Notes: generated from the sequence alone by a model not told the origin. 64,000 bases of DNA from Muribaculaceae bacterium (GCA_017557665.1 JAFYYI010000065.1:1-64000), one strand, 5' to 3'; positions 32,255-41,408 are shown, counted from the stretch's first letter. Made by a program: numbers and translations.

Positions 32255-33685
32255 TCATTGGGCGGCGTTGAGTTTCACGTTATCCAGGCACCAGGTAGCG
32301 TAATTGGCGTCCTGGGTGGCATAGTAGCGGAAACCGATATAGTAGCAGCCGTCGGCCCATTGGCTCAGGTCGACGTTGCCGCTCTCGGTGATATCGCTAT
32401 AGGTGCTCGAGGGGGACGGCGTTGCCAAGACGGGGTTCAACTTGGTCTTCACGGTGGCAGCCGTCGGGTCGGACGAATCAAGGATATAGACCTCAAACGT
32501 GGTGGTCGTGCTGTTGTAAGCGGCCACCTGGGTGGTGAAGGTCAGCACCTTGCTGGCAGCATTCTTGAGGTCGATGGCAGGCGTGATGAGCCAGGCATCA
32601 AAGGGCGGCTGGTTGCCCTTGTAACCCGTCATAGCGGCATAACCGTTACCCTGGAATGAGGTGTGGTACCAGTTCTTGTCGCCGTTGAGAACGACATAGA
32701 ACCAATCGTTGGGCAGCGAGTTGTCAAATCCCTCATCCAACGTGGTGACGGGATCGGGGGCGGGTGTCTCGACAACTGTCACATCGTTGATGTCGCGCAG
32801 GTACAACTGCCAGGTGGTGTTGTACATACCCAACAAGCCAACGACATCAACCGGCCCCGTGGGCAGCGGCCTTGAGGCAAAGTCGGCATAGTTGCTGTTG
32901 CGCACAACCAGGAAATTGCCGTTCTCGTCCCAAATGGTGCGGTTGGTAGAGGCATTGGCGGCGGCATAGGTTGTCGTGCCGTCGGCCTCGGCAAACGTGA
33001 CGTCCTTGATGCGCACGAGACGGCCCTGATAGCGGAGCAGGTTCTCACTGTCCATGGCATGCAGGTCGCGCAGGTTGATGTCTACCGGCTGGACCTCGGC
33101 GCGCGTGGCATCGGGGGTGCCGTTCAGTTCGGCCATTTCATTCCACAAGGCAGCAGGCATGAAGTTGGCTTCCCAGGTCTGGAGAGCCTCATACCAGTAG
33201 GGATAACCCAGCAACTGCATGCCGTTATACTTGCCCACATAATAGCCCTTCATGGGCAGCACGATTTCCTGCCCGATGGGATAGTCCTGATAGGTGTTGA
33301 CGATGTTCAGACTGATAGCGAGGCCCGCGCCCGACTCGTCGGCGATATACAAGGTCTTGTAGATGTTACCGCTCTGGTCGCTGCTGGTCACCCAGCCGTG
33401 GATGACTTCGTCCTCGGTCACCGTGTCGATGTAGTTCCTGCCATCCTGCCAGTGCTTCGCCTTGAAGTCGGCAATGGTCATGTTGGGGGTGTACTCGGCC
33501 ACGGGGTCGGTATCATCGGCCGGCTGGCCTCTCAGGATAACATCAACGAGCACATTCAGGTCGGCGATATTGACCTCGCCATCCTTGTTGAGGTCGCCGA
33601 ACAGTTCGTGGGCACGGTTGTCAGTACTGCCCACCGCCAGGATGAGCGACATCATGAAAAGAAGAGAAAATGTAAAACGTTTCAT
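32255..33685 (-). CDS. Secreted protein with N-terminal dockerin-like repeat, DUF5689-like and lectin-like domains
   Basis: A 476-residue exported protein. The signal peptide (about 1-22) is followed at once by a single dockerin-like repeat, GDLNKDGEVNIADLNVLV (about 30-48). Then comes a DUF5689-like region (about 70-310, with TIADFKAKHW, DEVIHGWVTSSDQSGNIYKT and YQGRLVRIKDVTF). It ends in a jelly-roll domain of the choice-of-anchor J type (about 325-476, with PDPVTTLDEGFDNSLP, FDAWLITPAIDL and the final ATWCLDNVKL). Dockerin repeats normally sit at the C-terminus, so the N-terminal place is unusual. Ligand unknown; surface or extracellular location inferred. Confidence 0.82.
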   Translation of the reverse strand: MKRFTFSLLFMMSLILAVGSTDNRAHELFGDLNKDGEVNIADLNVLVDVILRGQPADDTDPVAEYTPNMTIADFKAKHWQDGRNYIDTVTEDEVIHGWVTSSDQSGNIYKTLYIADESGAGLAISLNIVNTYQDYPIGQEIVLPMKGYYVGKYNGMQLLGYPYWYEALQTWEANFMPAALWNEMAELNGTPDATRAEVQPVDINLRDLHAMDSENLLRYQGRLVRIKDVTFAEADGTTTYAAANASTNRTIWDENGNFLVVRNSNYADFASRPLPTGPVDVVGLLGMYNTTWQLYLRDINDVTVVETPAPDPVTTLDEGFDNSLPNDWFYVVLNGDKNWYHTSFQGNGYAAMTGYKGNQPPFDAWLITPAIDLKNAASKVLTFTTQVAAYNSTTTTFEVYILDSSDPTAATVKTKLNPVLATPSPSSTYSDITESGNVDLSQWADGCYYIGFRYYATQDANYATWCLDNVKLNAAQ

Positions 33686-34121
33686 AGTTAGAAAACAATA
33701 ATGGTGAATGATGTCGGGTTATATAATACTTTTTTCGGGAGGCCGGCACAAGGGCATAAACCCGGACAAACCGCTTGCTCTGGCCTGTATATAGTAATGG
33801 TGTTGATGTGGAAACCGATGTCGATGGCACGCACGCGTACACCACACATCGGCGGATAAAACGGACAAACGGAAAAAATAAACGCAAAACCACACTCACT
33901 CGGTTTTGCGCTTCGATGACTCGAGACCCGGACACTTGTTTCCCTTGAAAGCCGGCATTCCACAGGCATTGATGGAAGGCGACGGGAAGCCGCAACGGTG
34001 CTGACGGCGCCACACACGTGCGCACTATCCACAAACACCCCAACTTGCGGTATTTGGTCCAGCCTTGAAACATGATGTACTTGTCTGATATAGGTTTGTT
34101 TAGATTGTGGCTACAAAATTA
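33686..34121 (-). ncRNA. Candidate long leader or small RNA upstream of the DUF5689-like gene
   Basis: The minus strand has a TAATTTTG box at 34114-34121. About 200 bases later comes a 9-bp hairpin at 33883-33910 (GGTTTTGCG / CGCAAAACC) followed by TTTATTTTTT. No protein gene is convincing here: the frame at 33621-34073 runs through both the hairpin and the real start of the next gene. The RNA could be a stand-alone small RNA ending at 33883, or an attenuated leader that continues to the gene at 33685. A short frame MPAFKGNKCPGLESSKRKTE stops just at the hairpin. Confidence 0.35.
33883..33910 (-). terminator. Hairpin with T-run inside the 33686-34121 leader
   Basis: 9-bp stem GGTTTTGCG / CGCAAAACC, loop of about 10 bases, followed on the minus strand by TTTATTTTTTCC. 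It has the form of an intrinsic terminator. Confidence 0.7.
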
Positions 34122-34219
34122 CTATTTCGTTTTAATAAACTCAAATGATTTAACTTTTATTCAATATTTTTCTGCTTTCACACACTCCACACTCCCTATC
34201 AGGTTACGGCAGAAAAACA

Positions 34220-34251
34220 GCAGCGGAGCCACGACGAGGTGCCTCCGCTGC
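34220..34251 (-). terminator. Terminator of the 830-residue dockerin protein gene
   Basis: 9-bp stem GCAGCGGAG / CTCCGCTGC followed on the minus strand by TGTTTTTC, 38 bases after the stop codon. Confidence 0.85.
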
Positions 34252-34289
34252 AGGTGTTTACTAGATGAATGGGATGGAATCCCCGATTC

Positions 34290-36782
34290 TTACTTCAAAA
34301 TCAAGTCGATGAGGGCGTTGACATCGGCAAGGCCAAGCTCGCTGTCCTCGGCAACATCTGAGCGCCAGAAGGTGCAAGCATCCACAGCCCTGCTGCTCAG
34401 GATGATGTCGATCAACTCGTTGACGTCAGCAATATTGATTTCAGCGTCGTTGTTCACGTCGCCCTTGATGCCACAGTCAGGATCGTCGCCGTCAATCTTG
34501 GTGGGATAAAGCTCGAGCTGACCCTTGTAGATGGTCAGGAAGCCCTCGATGTAGTGAGGCTTGGTCATGTCAAGCTCGGCAACACCCAGATTGAACTTGT
34601 CATAAATCCACAACTCACCGGTCTCATCAACCAGGTAATAGTTGGTCTTGCCATCCTCTTCCCTGACGATGACGTTCACATCCTCAAAGCCGAGGAACCA
34701 GTGCAACATATCCTGAGAAATCTCCTCAACGGGCATGATTTCGGGCTCTACTTCGGTGCCATGGCCGCCGTAAACGAAGGTGCTGGCGGCGGGCTTCATC
34801 TGCTTGTTGCCAGAGTAAGTCGTCCAGCTGGCAATAGCATTATTCACGATGTCACCATTCTTGAAATCGTTGTATTCTACAGCGCCATATACCAAGCTGT
34901 AGTTGCCATCAACGTCCTTCACATACAGGTTCTGACCATTCTGATAGATGGTGGTCAACGGAGTGGTGAAGTGACCTGCAGCGCCTTCATTGAGCTGATA
35001 CAGCTCGGGAATGTTGGCAACGTCGGTCGTGTCGATGGGAGCATTGACGAAGGTGGGCAGCAACTGATAAACAGTGTTCTTGCCATAGGAAGCCACAATA
35101 CCATAAACGTCATAGGGCTTGCTCAAATCGCTGGGCATGGCAACGCCGAAGCGGTCATAGTAAGCACAGGAAACGCCATTGGCAGTGAAGGTCTTGGCCG
35201 AAGGATCGATGATGACCTGAGACAGTTTCACGTAGTGGCCCCAAGTATCGTGAGATACCTGGCCCGGAGTGATGGTCTCGGCAGTCTTGTTCAGCTCATC
35301 GAGGCCACCGATGTTGCCGATAGGACTCTCAAAGCCTGCAAGGTTCTGCAACTCGGGCTCGCCGTCCCAAGTGGTCTTGGAACCACTGTAGCCAGCGGGA
35401 ATCTTGTCACCCCAGGTGTAAGACTTGCCACAGTCGCCATAGGCAAGGCCATAACCGGTATCATCCTTCAGATAGAGGTATTTGCCACTCTGACCGAGGA
35501 CGATAGCATCACGGTCAATGGTAACATCGGTACCGTCGGCAACATCACCCAGATTGCCTAAGCCCATACCAGTACCAGTGCCTATAGGTTTAACCCTGAT
35601 GGGAAGCAACTGGTAAACCACATCGCCATCGGCGGGCTTGTAAGCGCCAACGATAGCCCAAACCTCATATTCCTTACCGGCCGTGATCTGGCTGGCGGTC
35701 ACGCCCATGCTGAAGTAAACGGGAGCGGTGCCTACTGCATCGGTAAGCGTCTTGGCCTCGGGGTCAATCGTTGCGTTCTCAAAGTACACATAGTGTGCCC
35801 AATTGTTATGGTTAACCATAGCAGTGGTGAACACATCGGGAGTCATGTCAACGGTGCCGCTGGCAGCCAAGAAGCCGCTCAGGTCGGTCAACTCGGGCTC
35901 GCCGTTGTAGGTCGTCTTCTTGCCGACGAAATTAGCGGGAATCACGCTACCCAAGCTATAGGTCTGGTCGGTCGTACCGTAGAACAAGCCACAACCGGTG
36001 TTGTCCTTCACATAGAGGTATTTACCGTTCTGAGCAATCACGTTCACAGGGTTGGTGAACTGCACGACAGTCTCATCGGCAACGGCCGAATAGGCTGCAA
36101 TATTGGCAACCTTGGTAGCGGTGGCAAACTCGTAAACGGCCTCTACCACATCGCTCACCTCACCATCAAGGGCCGAGATGGCCTTCACGGTGGTATTGCT
36201 GCTCAGCTGGAAGGGAGCGGTGTACTGGGGAGAACTCGTGGTGGGCGTGCTGCCATTGGTGGTGTAGTAAATCTTGGCATTGGGAGTCACGCACGAGATG
36301 GTCACGTCGATGGCATCATAATAGGTGCCGCCATCAGGCTTGATCGAGGGAGCGGCAAGACCTGCCTGACCCACGGTCACGGTGATTTTGGTCATGCGCA
36401 CCTGATTGGTGGCAGCGTTGAACACCACCGGACTTGCCTGACCGGCCCAAGTACCGATTTTACCCGAGTAGGTGTACGTCGGAGTTTCTACAGTGAAGCA
36501 GCCGGGGCCATACTGAGCATCATCGTTGGCGGTGCACTCGACCTTGATTTCGGTCATTGCGCCTATCGACGAAGTGACGGTCATCGTCTGATTCTTGAAG
36601 ACGCGGTACTGGCTGTCGGTAATAGTACCATTGGACACCTCAATCTTGATGCCATCCTTCTCGATGGTGAAGGGTTTGCCCGTAATGGGTTCGCCATCGG
36701 TGCCAGGCACGAAGGTGATGTCAACTGCCCAAGCGGCGCTGGCCAACAGACACATGGTTAGTAAAGTAAAAATCTTCCTCAT
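34290..36782 (-). CDS. Large secreted protein with chitobiase-like domain, three OB-like modules and dockerin-like end
   Basis: An 830-residue exported protein. A signal peptide (1-19) and an N-terminal domain with DGIKIEVSNGTITDSQYRVF are followed by a chitobiase/BHA-like Ig domain (IYYTTNGSTPTTSS, about 175-190). Three related modules of about 150 residues each repeat the pattern GKYLYVKD-x-TG-(C/Y)-GL-(F/A)-YG, near 260, 430 and 620. The C-terminus has two dockerin-like repeats: GDVNNDAEINIADVNELI is good, while SDVAEDSELGLADVNALI has lost Asn and other calcium-loop residues. It is a paralogue of the protein at 30262 with one more internal module. Role unknown; surface binding inferred. 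Confidence 0.85.
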   Translation of the reverse strand: MRKIFTLLTMCLLASAAWAVDITFVPGTDGEPITGKPFTIEKDGIKIEVSNGTITDSQYRVFKNQTMTVTSSIGAMTEIKVECTANDDAQYGPGCFTVETPTYTYSGKIGTWAGQASPVVFNAATNQVRMTKITVTVGQAGLAAPSIKPDGGTYYDAIDVTISCVTPNAKIYYTTNGSTPTTSSPQYTAPFQLSSNTTVKAISALDGEVSDVVEAVYEFATATKVANIAAYSAVADETVVQFTNPVNVIAQNGKYLYVKDNTGCGLFYGTTDQTYSLGSVIPANFVGKKTTYNGEPELTDLSGFLAASGTVDMTPDVFTTAMVNHNNWAHYVYFENATIDPEAKTLTDAVGTAPVYFSMGVTASQITAGKEYEVWAIVGAYKPADGDVVYQLLPIRVKPIGTGTGMGLGNLGDVADGTDVTIDRDAIVLGQSGKYLYLKDDTGYGLAYGDCGKSYTWGDKIPAGYSGSKTTWDGEPELQNLAGFESPIGNIGGLDELNKTAETITPGQVSHDTWGHYVKLSQVIIDPSAKTFTANGVSCAYYDRFGVAMPSDLSKPYDVYGIVASYGKNTVYQLLPTFVNAPIDTTDVANIPELYQLNEGAAGHFTTPLTTIYQNGQNLYVKDVDGNYSLVYGAVEYNDFKNGDIVNNAIASWTTYSGNKQMKPAASTFVYGGHGTEVEPEIMPVEEISQDMLHWFLGFEDVNVIVREEDGKTNYYLVDETGELWIYDKFNLGVAELDMTKPHYIEGFLTIYKGQLELYPTKIDGDDPDCGIKGDVNNDAEINIADVNELIDIILSSRAVDACTFWRSDVAEDSELGLADVNALIDLILK

Positions 36783-36838
36783 TGCAACGAAAATATTAAA
36801 TGGTTAATAATGATAAGTTCGACATCAATATAATTGGG

Positions 36839-36846
36839 CAAAGTTA
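36839..36846 (-). promoter_or_regulatory. -7 box of the 830-residue protein gene
   Basis: TAACTTTG on the minus strand, 57 bases before the ATG at 36782. The stretch between this and the plus-strand box at 36963 is AT-rich with no gene. Confidence 0.6.
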
Positions 36847-36962
36847 CATTTAATTTTCCAATTGTGTTTCATCAAGCTACAGTTTTTTTTGAATGATGAA
36901 AAAACTTTGTCGGGAGCGACGAAAAATCGGACAACGATAGAGAGCAACCGAATTTTTTGTGT

Positions 36963-36970
36963 TAACTTTG
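36963..36970 (+). promoter_or_regulatory. -7 box of the CotH-like gene
   Basis: TAACTTTG on the plus strand, 45 bases before the ATG at 37016. A -33 TTTG at the usual distance is not clear. Confidence 0.55.
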
Positions 36971-37015
36971 CAGGTTGGTAACCAATCAACGAACTATTAA
37001 CTCAATCAAGACTGT

Positions 37016-38740
37016 ATGACTCATTTATCTCGCCGATGGGCAATGATTCTGCTGGCAATGGCTGCCACATTCAGCACATGGTCACAGGTCATCCGCTTAG
37101 ACGGACAGAAGGCTGTACACGACAAACGTTCCAACGTGTGGCTGTGCAGCATCTCCCAAGACCATTTCGGCAACGACTGGACGGCAACCGTTCGCCTCGA
37201 CAGCACCTGTAACTCGCTCGTCATTGACGGCATCACGATACTTGACGGCGAGCAGTTCACCTTTGCCGGAATTGAAGGCGGGAAACAATACCCATTCACG
37301 ACCGTCGCCGGCGTGGACACCATTGCCGGAGCCATCACATTCACCTGGTTACCTGTACTGGAATTGAATGGCGATTTCGGCAACGAATATGTGACGGGAA
37401 CCGTGACACTCAACGCCCCCGACTCCACTCAGACCAAGGAGGACCTCCTTGCCAAACTCAAGTGGCGTGGCGGCATCACCAACACGGGCGACAAGCACAA
37501 GCGCAACTACCACATCAAGTTCATCAACGAGAACGACGAGAAGGTCAACCGGCGTATGCTTGACCTGCGCAAAGACAACCACTGGAAACTCGACGGCGGC
37601 CAGATAGACCCCCTGCGCATCCGCAACAGGGTGTGCACCGACCTGTGGCTCGACATGTCAAGGCAGCCTTGGAACCATGAGATTGACCCGACGGTCATCA
37701 ACGGCTCTCGTGGCCGTCTCACCGAGGTCATCCTCAATGGCGAGTACCACGGCATCTATGGCCTGATTGAGCCCATCGACCGCAAGCAGATTGGCCTGGT
37801 CAAGACCGATGAGACGACAGGCGAGGTGCATGGCCAGCAATGGACTGCAAAACTCAAGTATCCCACCTACATCCTGCCCAAGCCCGACAACAACAGCGAG
37901 ACCTGGAACGGCAACGAGGTCACCTACCCCGACATTGAGGATGTCTTCCCCACCGACTGGAGCACGCTGTACAACGCCTTTGATTTTGCCCGGCGCGTCG
38001 ATGCCGTCGATGACTGGCAGACGTTGTCCGACTCGCTCGGCTACTACTTCGACACGCCCGTGATGGAGGACTATTTCATCCTCATCGTGGCACTGCAGGC
38101 CCTGGACAATGAAATCAAGAACATCTATTACAGCTGCTATGACAAGACCGTGGGCGCTCCCAGGCTTATCATAACCCCTTGGGATCTGGACGTCAGTGTG
38201 GGTGCGAAAAGCATCCCGGGCCTCGATGTCAGCCCCGAACGTCCCCTCAACTGGATTGCCCACGTGGCCCTCGGCGACATGTTCTTCTGGTCTTCCCACC
38301 GCAGCAACATCATGACCCGATACTGGCAGCTGCGCAAGACCTGGCTCAACACCGACAGCCTCATCGCCCGTTTCCAGCATGCCGTTGATGAATTGGAACT
38401 GTGCGGAGCGGCCGGCCGTGAAGAGGCCCGATGGAGCGGAGACAGCGACTTGGGAGGCGCCGTGCTTGACATCAGCAGCGAGATGGAATATATCGCCGAC
38501 TGGATCACACGCCGCATGGCATACCTCGATGAGAATGTGTTCGTGCGTGAATTGATACCTGGCGACGTGAATCAGGACGGGGTCGTCAACATCGCCGATG
38601 CCATCATGCTCATCAATGTCATCCTCAATGGCGACATGTCGCAACAGGAAGACTTAGTCAACACCGATGTCAACGATGACGGAGAGACCAATATCCATGA
38701 TGTCATCGACCTGATTAACATGATACTCAACGGGACTTAA
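37016..38740 (+). CDS. Secreted CotH-kinase-like protein with C-terminal dockerin-like repeats
   Basis: A 574-residue protein with a signal peptide (about 1-23) and a strand-rich domain to about residue 120. The CotH kinase-like domain follows (about 130-500), with WRGGITNTGDKHKRNYHIKF, RNRVCTDLW, NGEYHGIYGLIEPID near residue 241, and later ITPWDLDVSVG. CotH proteins are atypical protein kinases. In the examples studied they phosphorylate secreted or surface proteins, and similar domains occur on dockerin proteins of cellulosome bacteria. Two dockerin-like repeats end the protein (GDVNQDGVVNIADAIMLI and TDVNDDGETNIHDVIDLI), both with full calcium-loop residues. Enzyme activity is not proven by sequence alone. 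Confidence 0.88.
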   Translation: MTHLSRRWAMILLAMAATFSTWSQVIRLDGQKAVHDKRSNVWLCSISQDHFGNDWTATVRLDSTCNSLVIDGITILDGEQFTFAGIEGGKQYPFTTVAGVDTIAGAITFTWLPVLELNGDFGNEYVTGTVTLNAPDSTQTKEDLLAKLKWRGGITNTGDKHKRNYHIKFINENDEKVNRRMLDLRKDNHWKLDGGQIDPLRIRNRVCTDLWLDMSRQPWNHEIDPTVINGSRGRLTEVILNGEYHGIYGLIEPIDRKQIGLVKTDETTGEVHGQQWTAKLKYPTYILPKPDNNSETWNGNEVTYPDIEDVFPTDWSTLYNAFDFARRVDAVDDWQTLSDSLGYYFDTPVMEDYFILIVALQALDNEIKNIYYSCYDKTVGAPRLIITPWDLDVSVGAKSIPGLDVSPERPLNWIAHVALGDMFFWSSHRSNIMTRYWQLRKTWLNTDSLIARFQHAVDELELCGAAGREEARWSGDSDLGGAVLDISSEMEYIADWITRRMAYLDENVFVRELIPGDVNQDGVVNIADAIMLINVILNGDMSQQEDLVNTDVNDDGETNIHDVIDLINMILNGT

Positions 38741-38786
38741 TTATTCAGAACTAAAACTTTAATCAATTATAAAAACTACTATTTTT

Positions 38787-39833
38787 ATGGCAGACGAAAT
38801 CATCAACCAAGAGGAAATGGGTAACCAGCCACAGCGCAAGGAAGTTTCCCCCGAGAAGCTCAAAGCCCTGCAGGTGGCTATGGACAAGATAGGCAAGACC
38901 TTCGGCAGCGGGTCCATCATGAAACTGGGCGATGACCACATCGAGGACATCGAGGTCATCCCCACCGGCTCCATCGGCCTGGACAACGCCCTCGGAGTGG
39001 GCGGTTATCCCCGTGGACGCATCATCGAGATCTACGGTCCCGAGTCATCAGGTAAAACCACACTCGCCATTCACGCCATCGCCGAGGCGCAGAAGATGGG
39101 CGGCATCGCTGCCATCATCGACGCCGAGCACGCCTTCGACCGCTTCTATGCCGAGTCGCTGGGTGTTGACGTGAACAACCTGTGGATCAGCCAGCCCGAC
39201 AACGGTGAGCAGGCACTGGAAATTGCCGACCAGCTCATCCGCAGCAGTGCCATCGACATCATCGTCATCGACAGTGTCGCCGCACTGACCCCCAAGGCCG
39301 AAATCGAGGGCGAGATGGGTGAGAGCAAGATGGGTCTCCAGGCCCGACTGATGAGTCAGGCCCTGAGAAAGCTCACCGCCACCATCAGCCGCACCAACAC
39401 CTGCTGCATCTTCATCAACCAATTGCGCGAGAAATTGGGTGTGATGTTCGGCAACCCCGAGACCACGACCGGCGGCAACGCGCTGAAGTTCTACAGCAGC
39501 GTGCGCCTCGACATCCGTCGCACGGGACAAATCAAGGACGGCGACCAGGTGGTCGGCAACATGACAAGGGTGAAAGTGGTGAAAAACAAGGTGGCTCCCC
39601 CCTTCCGCAAGACCGAGTTTGAAATCCGCTTCGGCGAGGGCATCAGCAAGGTGGGTGAAATCCTTGACCTGGGTGTCGAGTTCGGCATTATCAAGAAGAG
39701 TGGAGCATGGTTCTCCTATGAAGGCACCAAGCTGGGCCAGGGCCGCGACGCCGCCAAGCAGATGGTAGCCGACAACCCCGAACTGGCCGAGGAACTCGAA
39801 GCCAAAATTAAAGAGGCCATGAAGGCCAAGTGA
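38787..39833 (+). CDS. recA: DNA recombinase RecA
   Basis: A 348-residue strand-exchange ATPase and SOS co-protease. Walker A is GPESSGKTT, Walker [11 protein letters not shown]. The L2 loop and the [20 protein letters not shown] block are standard. Length is usual. It starts 46 bases after the CotH-like gene without a visible TAnnTTTG box, so it may be partly co-transcribed with that unrelated gene. No SOS-type operator was recognised. It ends at a strong terminator. Confidence 0.98.
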   Translation: MADEIINQEEMGNQPQRKEVSPEKLKALQVAMDKIGKTFGSGSIMKLGDDHIEDIEVIPTGSIGLDNALGVGGYPRGRIIEIYGPESSGKTTLAIHAIAEAQKMGGIAAIIDAEHAFDRFYAESLGVDVNNLWISQPDNGEQALEIADQLIRSSAIDIIVIDSVAALTPKAEIEGEMGESKMGLQARLMSQALRKLTATISRTNTCCIFINQLREKLGVMFGNPETTTGGNALKFYSSVRLDIRRTGQIKDGDQVVGNMTRVKVVKNKVAPPFRKTEFEIRFGEGISKVGEILDLGVEFGIIKKSGAWFSYEGTKLGQGRDAAKQMVADNPELAEELEAKIKEAMKAK

Positions 39834-39866
39834 CAAGCCATCCGACCTTAACGACAAACAACACAG

Positions 39867-39905
39867 CGAGCCGCCCTGTATCCCAGAGCGGCTCGTCTTT
39901 TTTTT
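39867..39905 (+). terminator. Intrinsic terminator of recA
   Basis: 8-bp stem CGAGCCGC / GCGGCTCG followed by TCTTTTTTTTT. Confidence 0.92.
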
Positions 39906-39933
39906 GCGATGATTACAGCCTTATCGGTTGCCC

Positions 39934-41208
39934 TCACTTGAGGCCGAAGGTGGTACGGAGTTTCTCGACCATATCGAGTTTTTCCCAGGGGAAGAGCTCC
40001 ACATCCAGCTCGGCTGTCGTGTTGTAGAGCGACTCAAAGGTCTTGTGCACCACCTCACACTTGCGGCCCATGTGGCCGTAGGCTGCCGTCTCGGTATAGA
40101 TGGGACGGAGCAGGTTCAAGCGCTCGATGATGGCAGCAGGACGCATGTTGAACTCATCCATGCCATTCAGGATGTCAGCAATCTCGGCGTCGCTCTTGTC
40201 CACATGGCTGGTGCCATAAGTGGTGACATAGAAGCTCACAGGCTCGGCGCGGCCGATGGCATAGGCCACCTGCACCAGCACCTCGTCGGCGATACCAGCG
40301 GCCACAACGTTCTTGGCGATGTGACGGCATGCGTAGGCAGCACTGCGGTCCACCTTGCTGGGGTCCTTGCCCGAGAAGGCACCACCGCCATGTGCTCCGC
40401 GACCGCCGTAGGTGTCCACGATGATTTTGCGGCCCGTGAGGCCCGTGTCACCATGGGGGCCGCCAATGACGAACTTGCCCGTGGGATTGACAAAGACTTC
40501 GGTTTTTCCCTCTTCATACATGGCGCGGATGTCCTCACTGTAGTGAGCCAGTGTCCTCGGGATAAGGATTTTGCAGACGTCCTCCTTAATACGGGGCTGG
40601 TCCACATCATCATCATGCTGGGTGCTGACCACAATCGTGTGGATGCGCACGGGGCGGCGTGTTTCACCGTCATACTCGACGGTCACCTGGGCCTTGCTGT
40701 CAGGACGCAGGTATGGCATTAGCTCTAAATGGTTGTGGCGGATGTCGGCCAGTTCACGCATCAGGGCGTGGGCCAGGTCAAGCGTCAGCGGCATGTAGTC
40801 GGGCGTCTCGTTGCAGGCATAGCCGAACATCATGCCCTGATCGCCAGCGCCCTGGTCTGCGCTGTTGTCCTCGGCGCGGTCCACACCTTGCTTGATGTCG
40901 CCGCTCTGCTCGTGCACACTGTTGAGGATGCCGCACGAACTGCCGTCAAACTGATACTCGCTCTTGGTGTAACCGATCTTGTTGATCATTTCGCGAGCGG
41001 TACGCTGCAAGTCGATGTAAACATCGGTCGTCACCTCGCCGGCAATCACGACCTGGCCTGTGGTCACCAGTGTCTCACATGCCACATGGGCATGGGGGTC
41101 AAAGGCGAGGAACTTGTCAAGGATGGCATCGCTGATCTGGTCAGCGACTTTGTCGGGATGTCCTTCGGACACGCTCTCCGACGTGAATAGATAATTCTTA
41201 CTGTTCAT
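39934..41208 (-). CDS. metK: S-adenosylmethionine synthetase
   Basis: A 424-residue enzyme making SAM from methionine and ATP. Motifs are [19 protein letters not shown] at the N-terminus, [12 protein letters not shown] in the middle and [16 protein letters not shown] toward the end. It is about 40 residues longer than E. coli MetK because of an insertion after residue 85 (region of [20 protein letters not shown]), which is common in Bacteroidota. It is transcribed alone from the box at 41354-41361 with a leader of about 140 bases that may hold a SAM-binding RNA. Confidence 0.97.
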   Translation of the reverse strand: MNSKNYLFTSESVSEGHPDKVADQISDAILDKFLAFDPHAHVACETLVTTGQVVIAGEVTTDVYIDLQRTAREMINKIGYTKSEYQFDGSSCGILNSVHEQSGDIKQGVDRAEDNSADQGAGDQGMMFGYACNETPDYMPLTLDLAHALMRELADIRHNHLELMPYLRPDSKAQVTVEYDGETRRPVRIHTIVVSTQHDDDVDQPRIKEDVCKILIPRTLAHYSEDIRAMYEEGKTEVFVNPTGKFVIGGPHGDTGLTGRKIIVDTYGGRGAHGGGAFSGKDPSKVDRSAAYACRHIAKNVVAAGIADEVLVQVAYAIGRAEPVSFYVTTYGTSHVDKSDAEIADILNGMDEFNMRPAAIIERLNLLRPIYTETAAYGHMGRKCEVVHKTFESLYNTTAELDVELFPWEKLDMVEKLRTTFGLK

Positions 41209-41269
41209 TGTACCAAAATGTTAGTTTTGTGGGACATGAACGCTAAAGAAGCCGATAAAATTAATTGAT

Positions 41270-41323
41270 TATCGCAGTTTTAGCATTTTTTCAAGTGGTT
41301 GCAAGCAGCCAAATTTGTCCACT
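41270..41323 (-). promoter_or_regulatory. Possible SAM-II-like riboswitch in the metK leader
   Basis: On the minus strand a short stem P1 (AGTGG at 41319-41323, CCACT at 41294-41298) encloses a loop with AATTTGG...CTTGCAA and is followed by AAAAAATGCTAAAACTGC. The order TTT, TTGCAA, P1 3' strand and AAATG-CTAAAA resembles the SAM-II pseudoknot core, in which GC of TTGC pairs with GC before TAAAA. The second pairing (P2a) is weak or absent in my reading, so this is tentative. The location, between the promoter and metK, fits SAM feedback. Confidence 0.45.
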
Positions 41324-41353
41324 ATTAATATCTGTTACTTAAAAATGTGGCTG

Positions 41354-41361
41354 CAAAGGTA
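41354..41361 (-). promoter_or_regulatory. -7 box of metK
   Basis: TACCTTTG on the minus strand, about 145 bases before the metK ATG and 30 bases before the possible riboswitch. Confidence 0.7.
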
Positions 41362-41408
41362 ATGCAAAAAAACAACAGCACAAAGAATGTGCTCTCATTT
41401 TTTTACAC

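Noticed and set aside
33621..34073. 150-codon frame on the minus strand
   Set aside because: It runs across a terminator-like hairpin and over the signal-peptide start of the real gene at 33685 in another frame. Its composition is Ser/Arg/Pro-rich and it looks non-coding.
41209..41353. SAM-I (S-box) riboswitch before metK
   Set aside because: The leader is too short for the four-way junction and lacks the S-box core. The smaller SAM-II-like pattern fits better.
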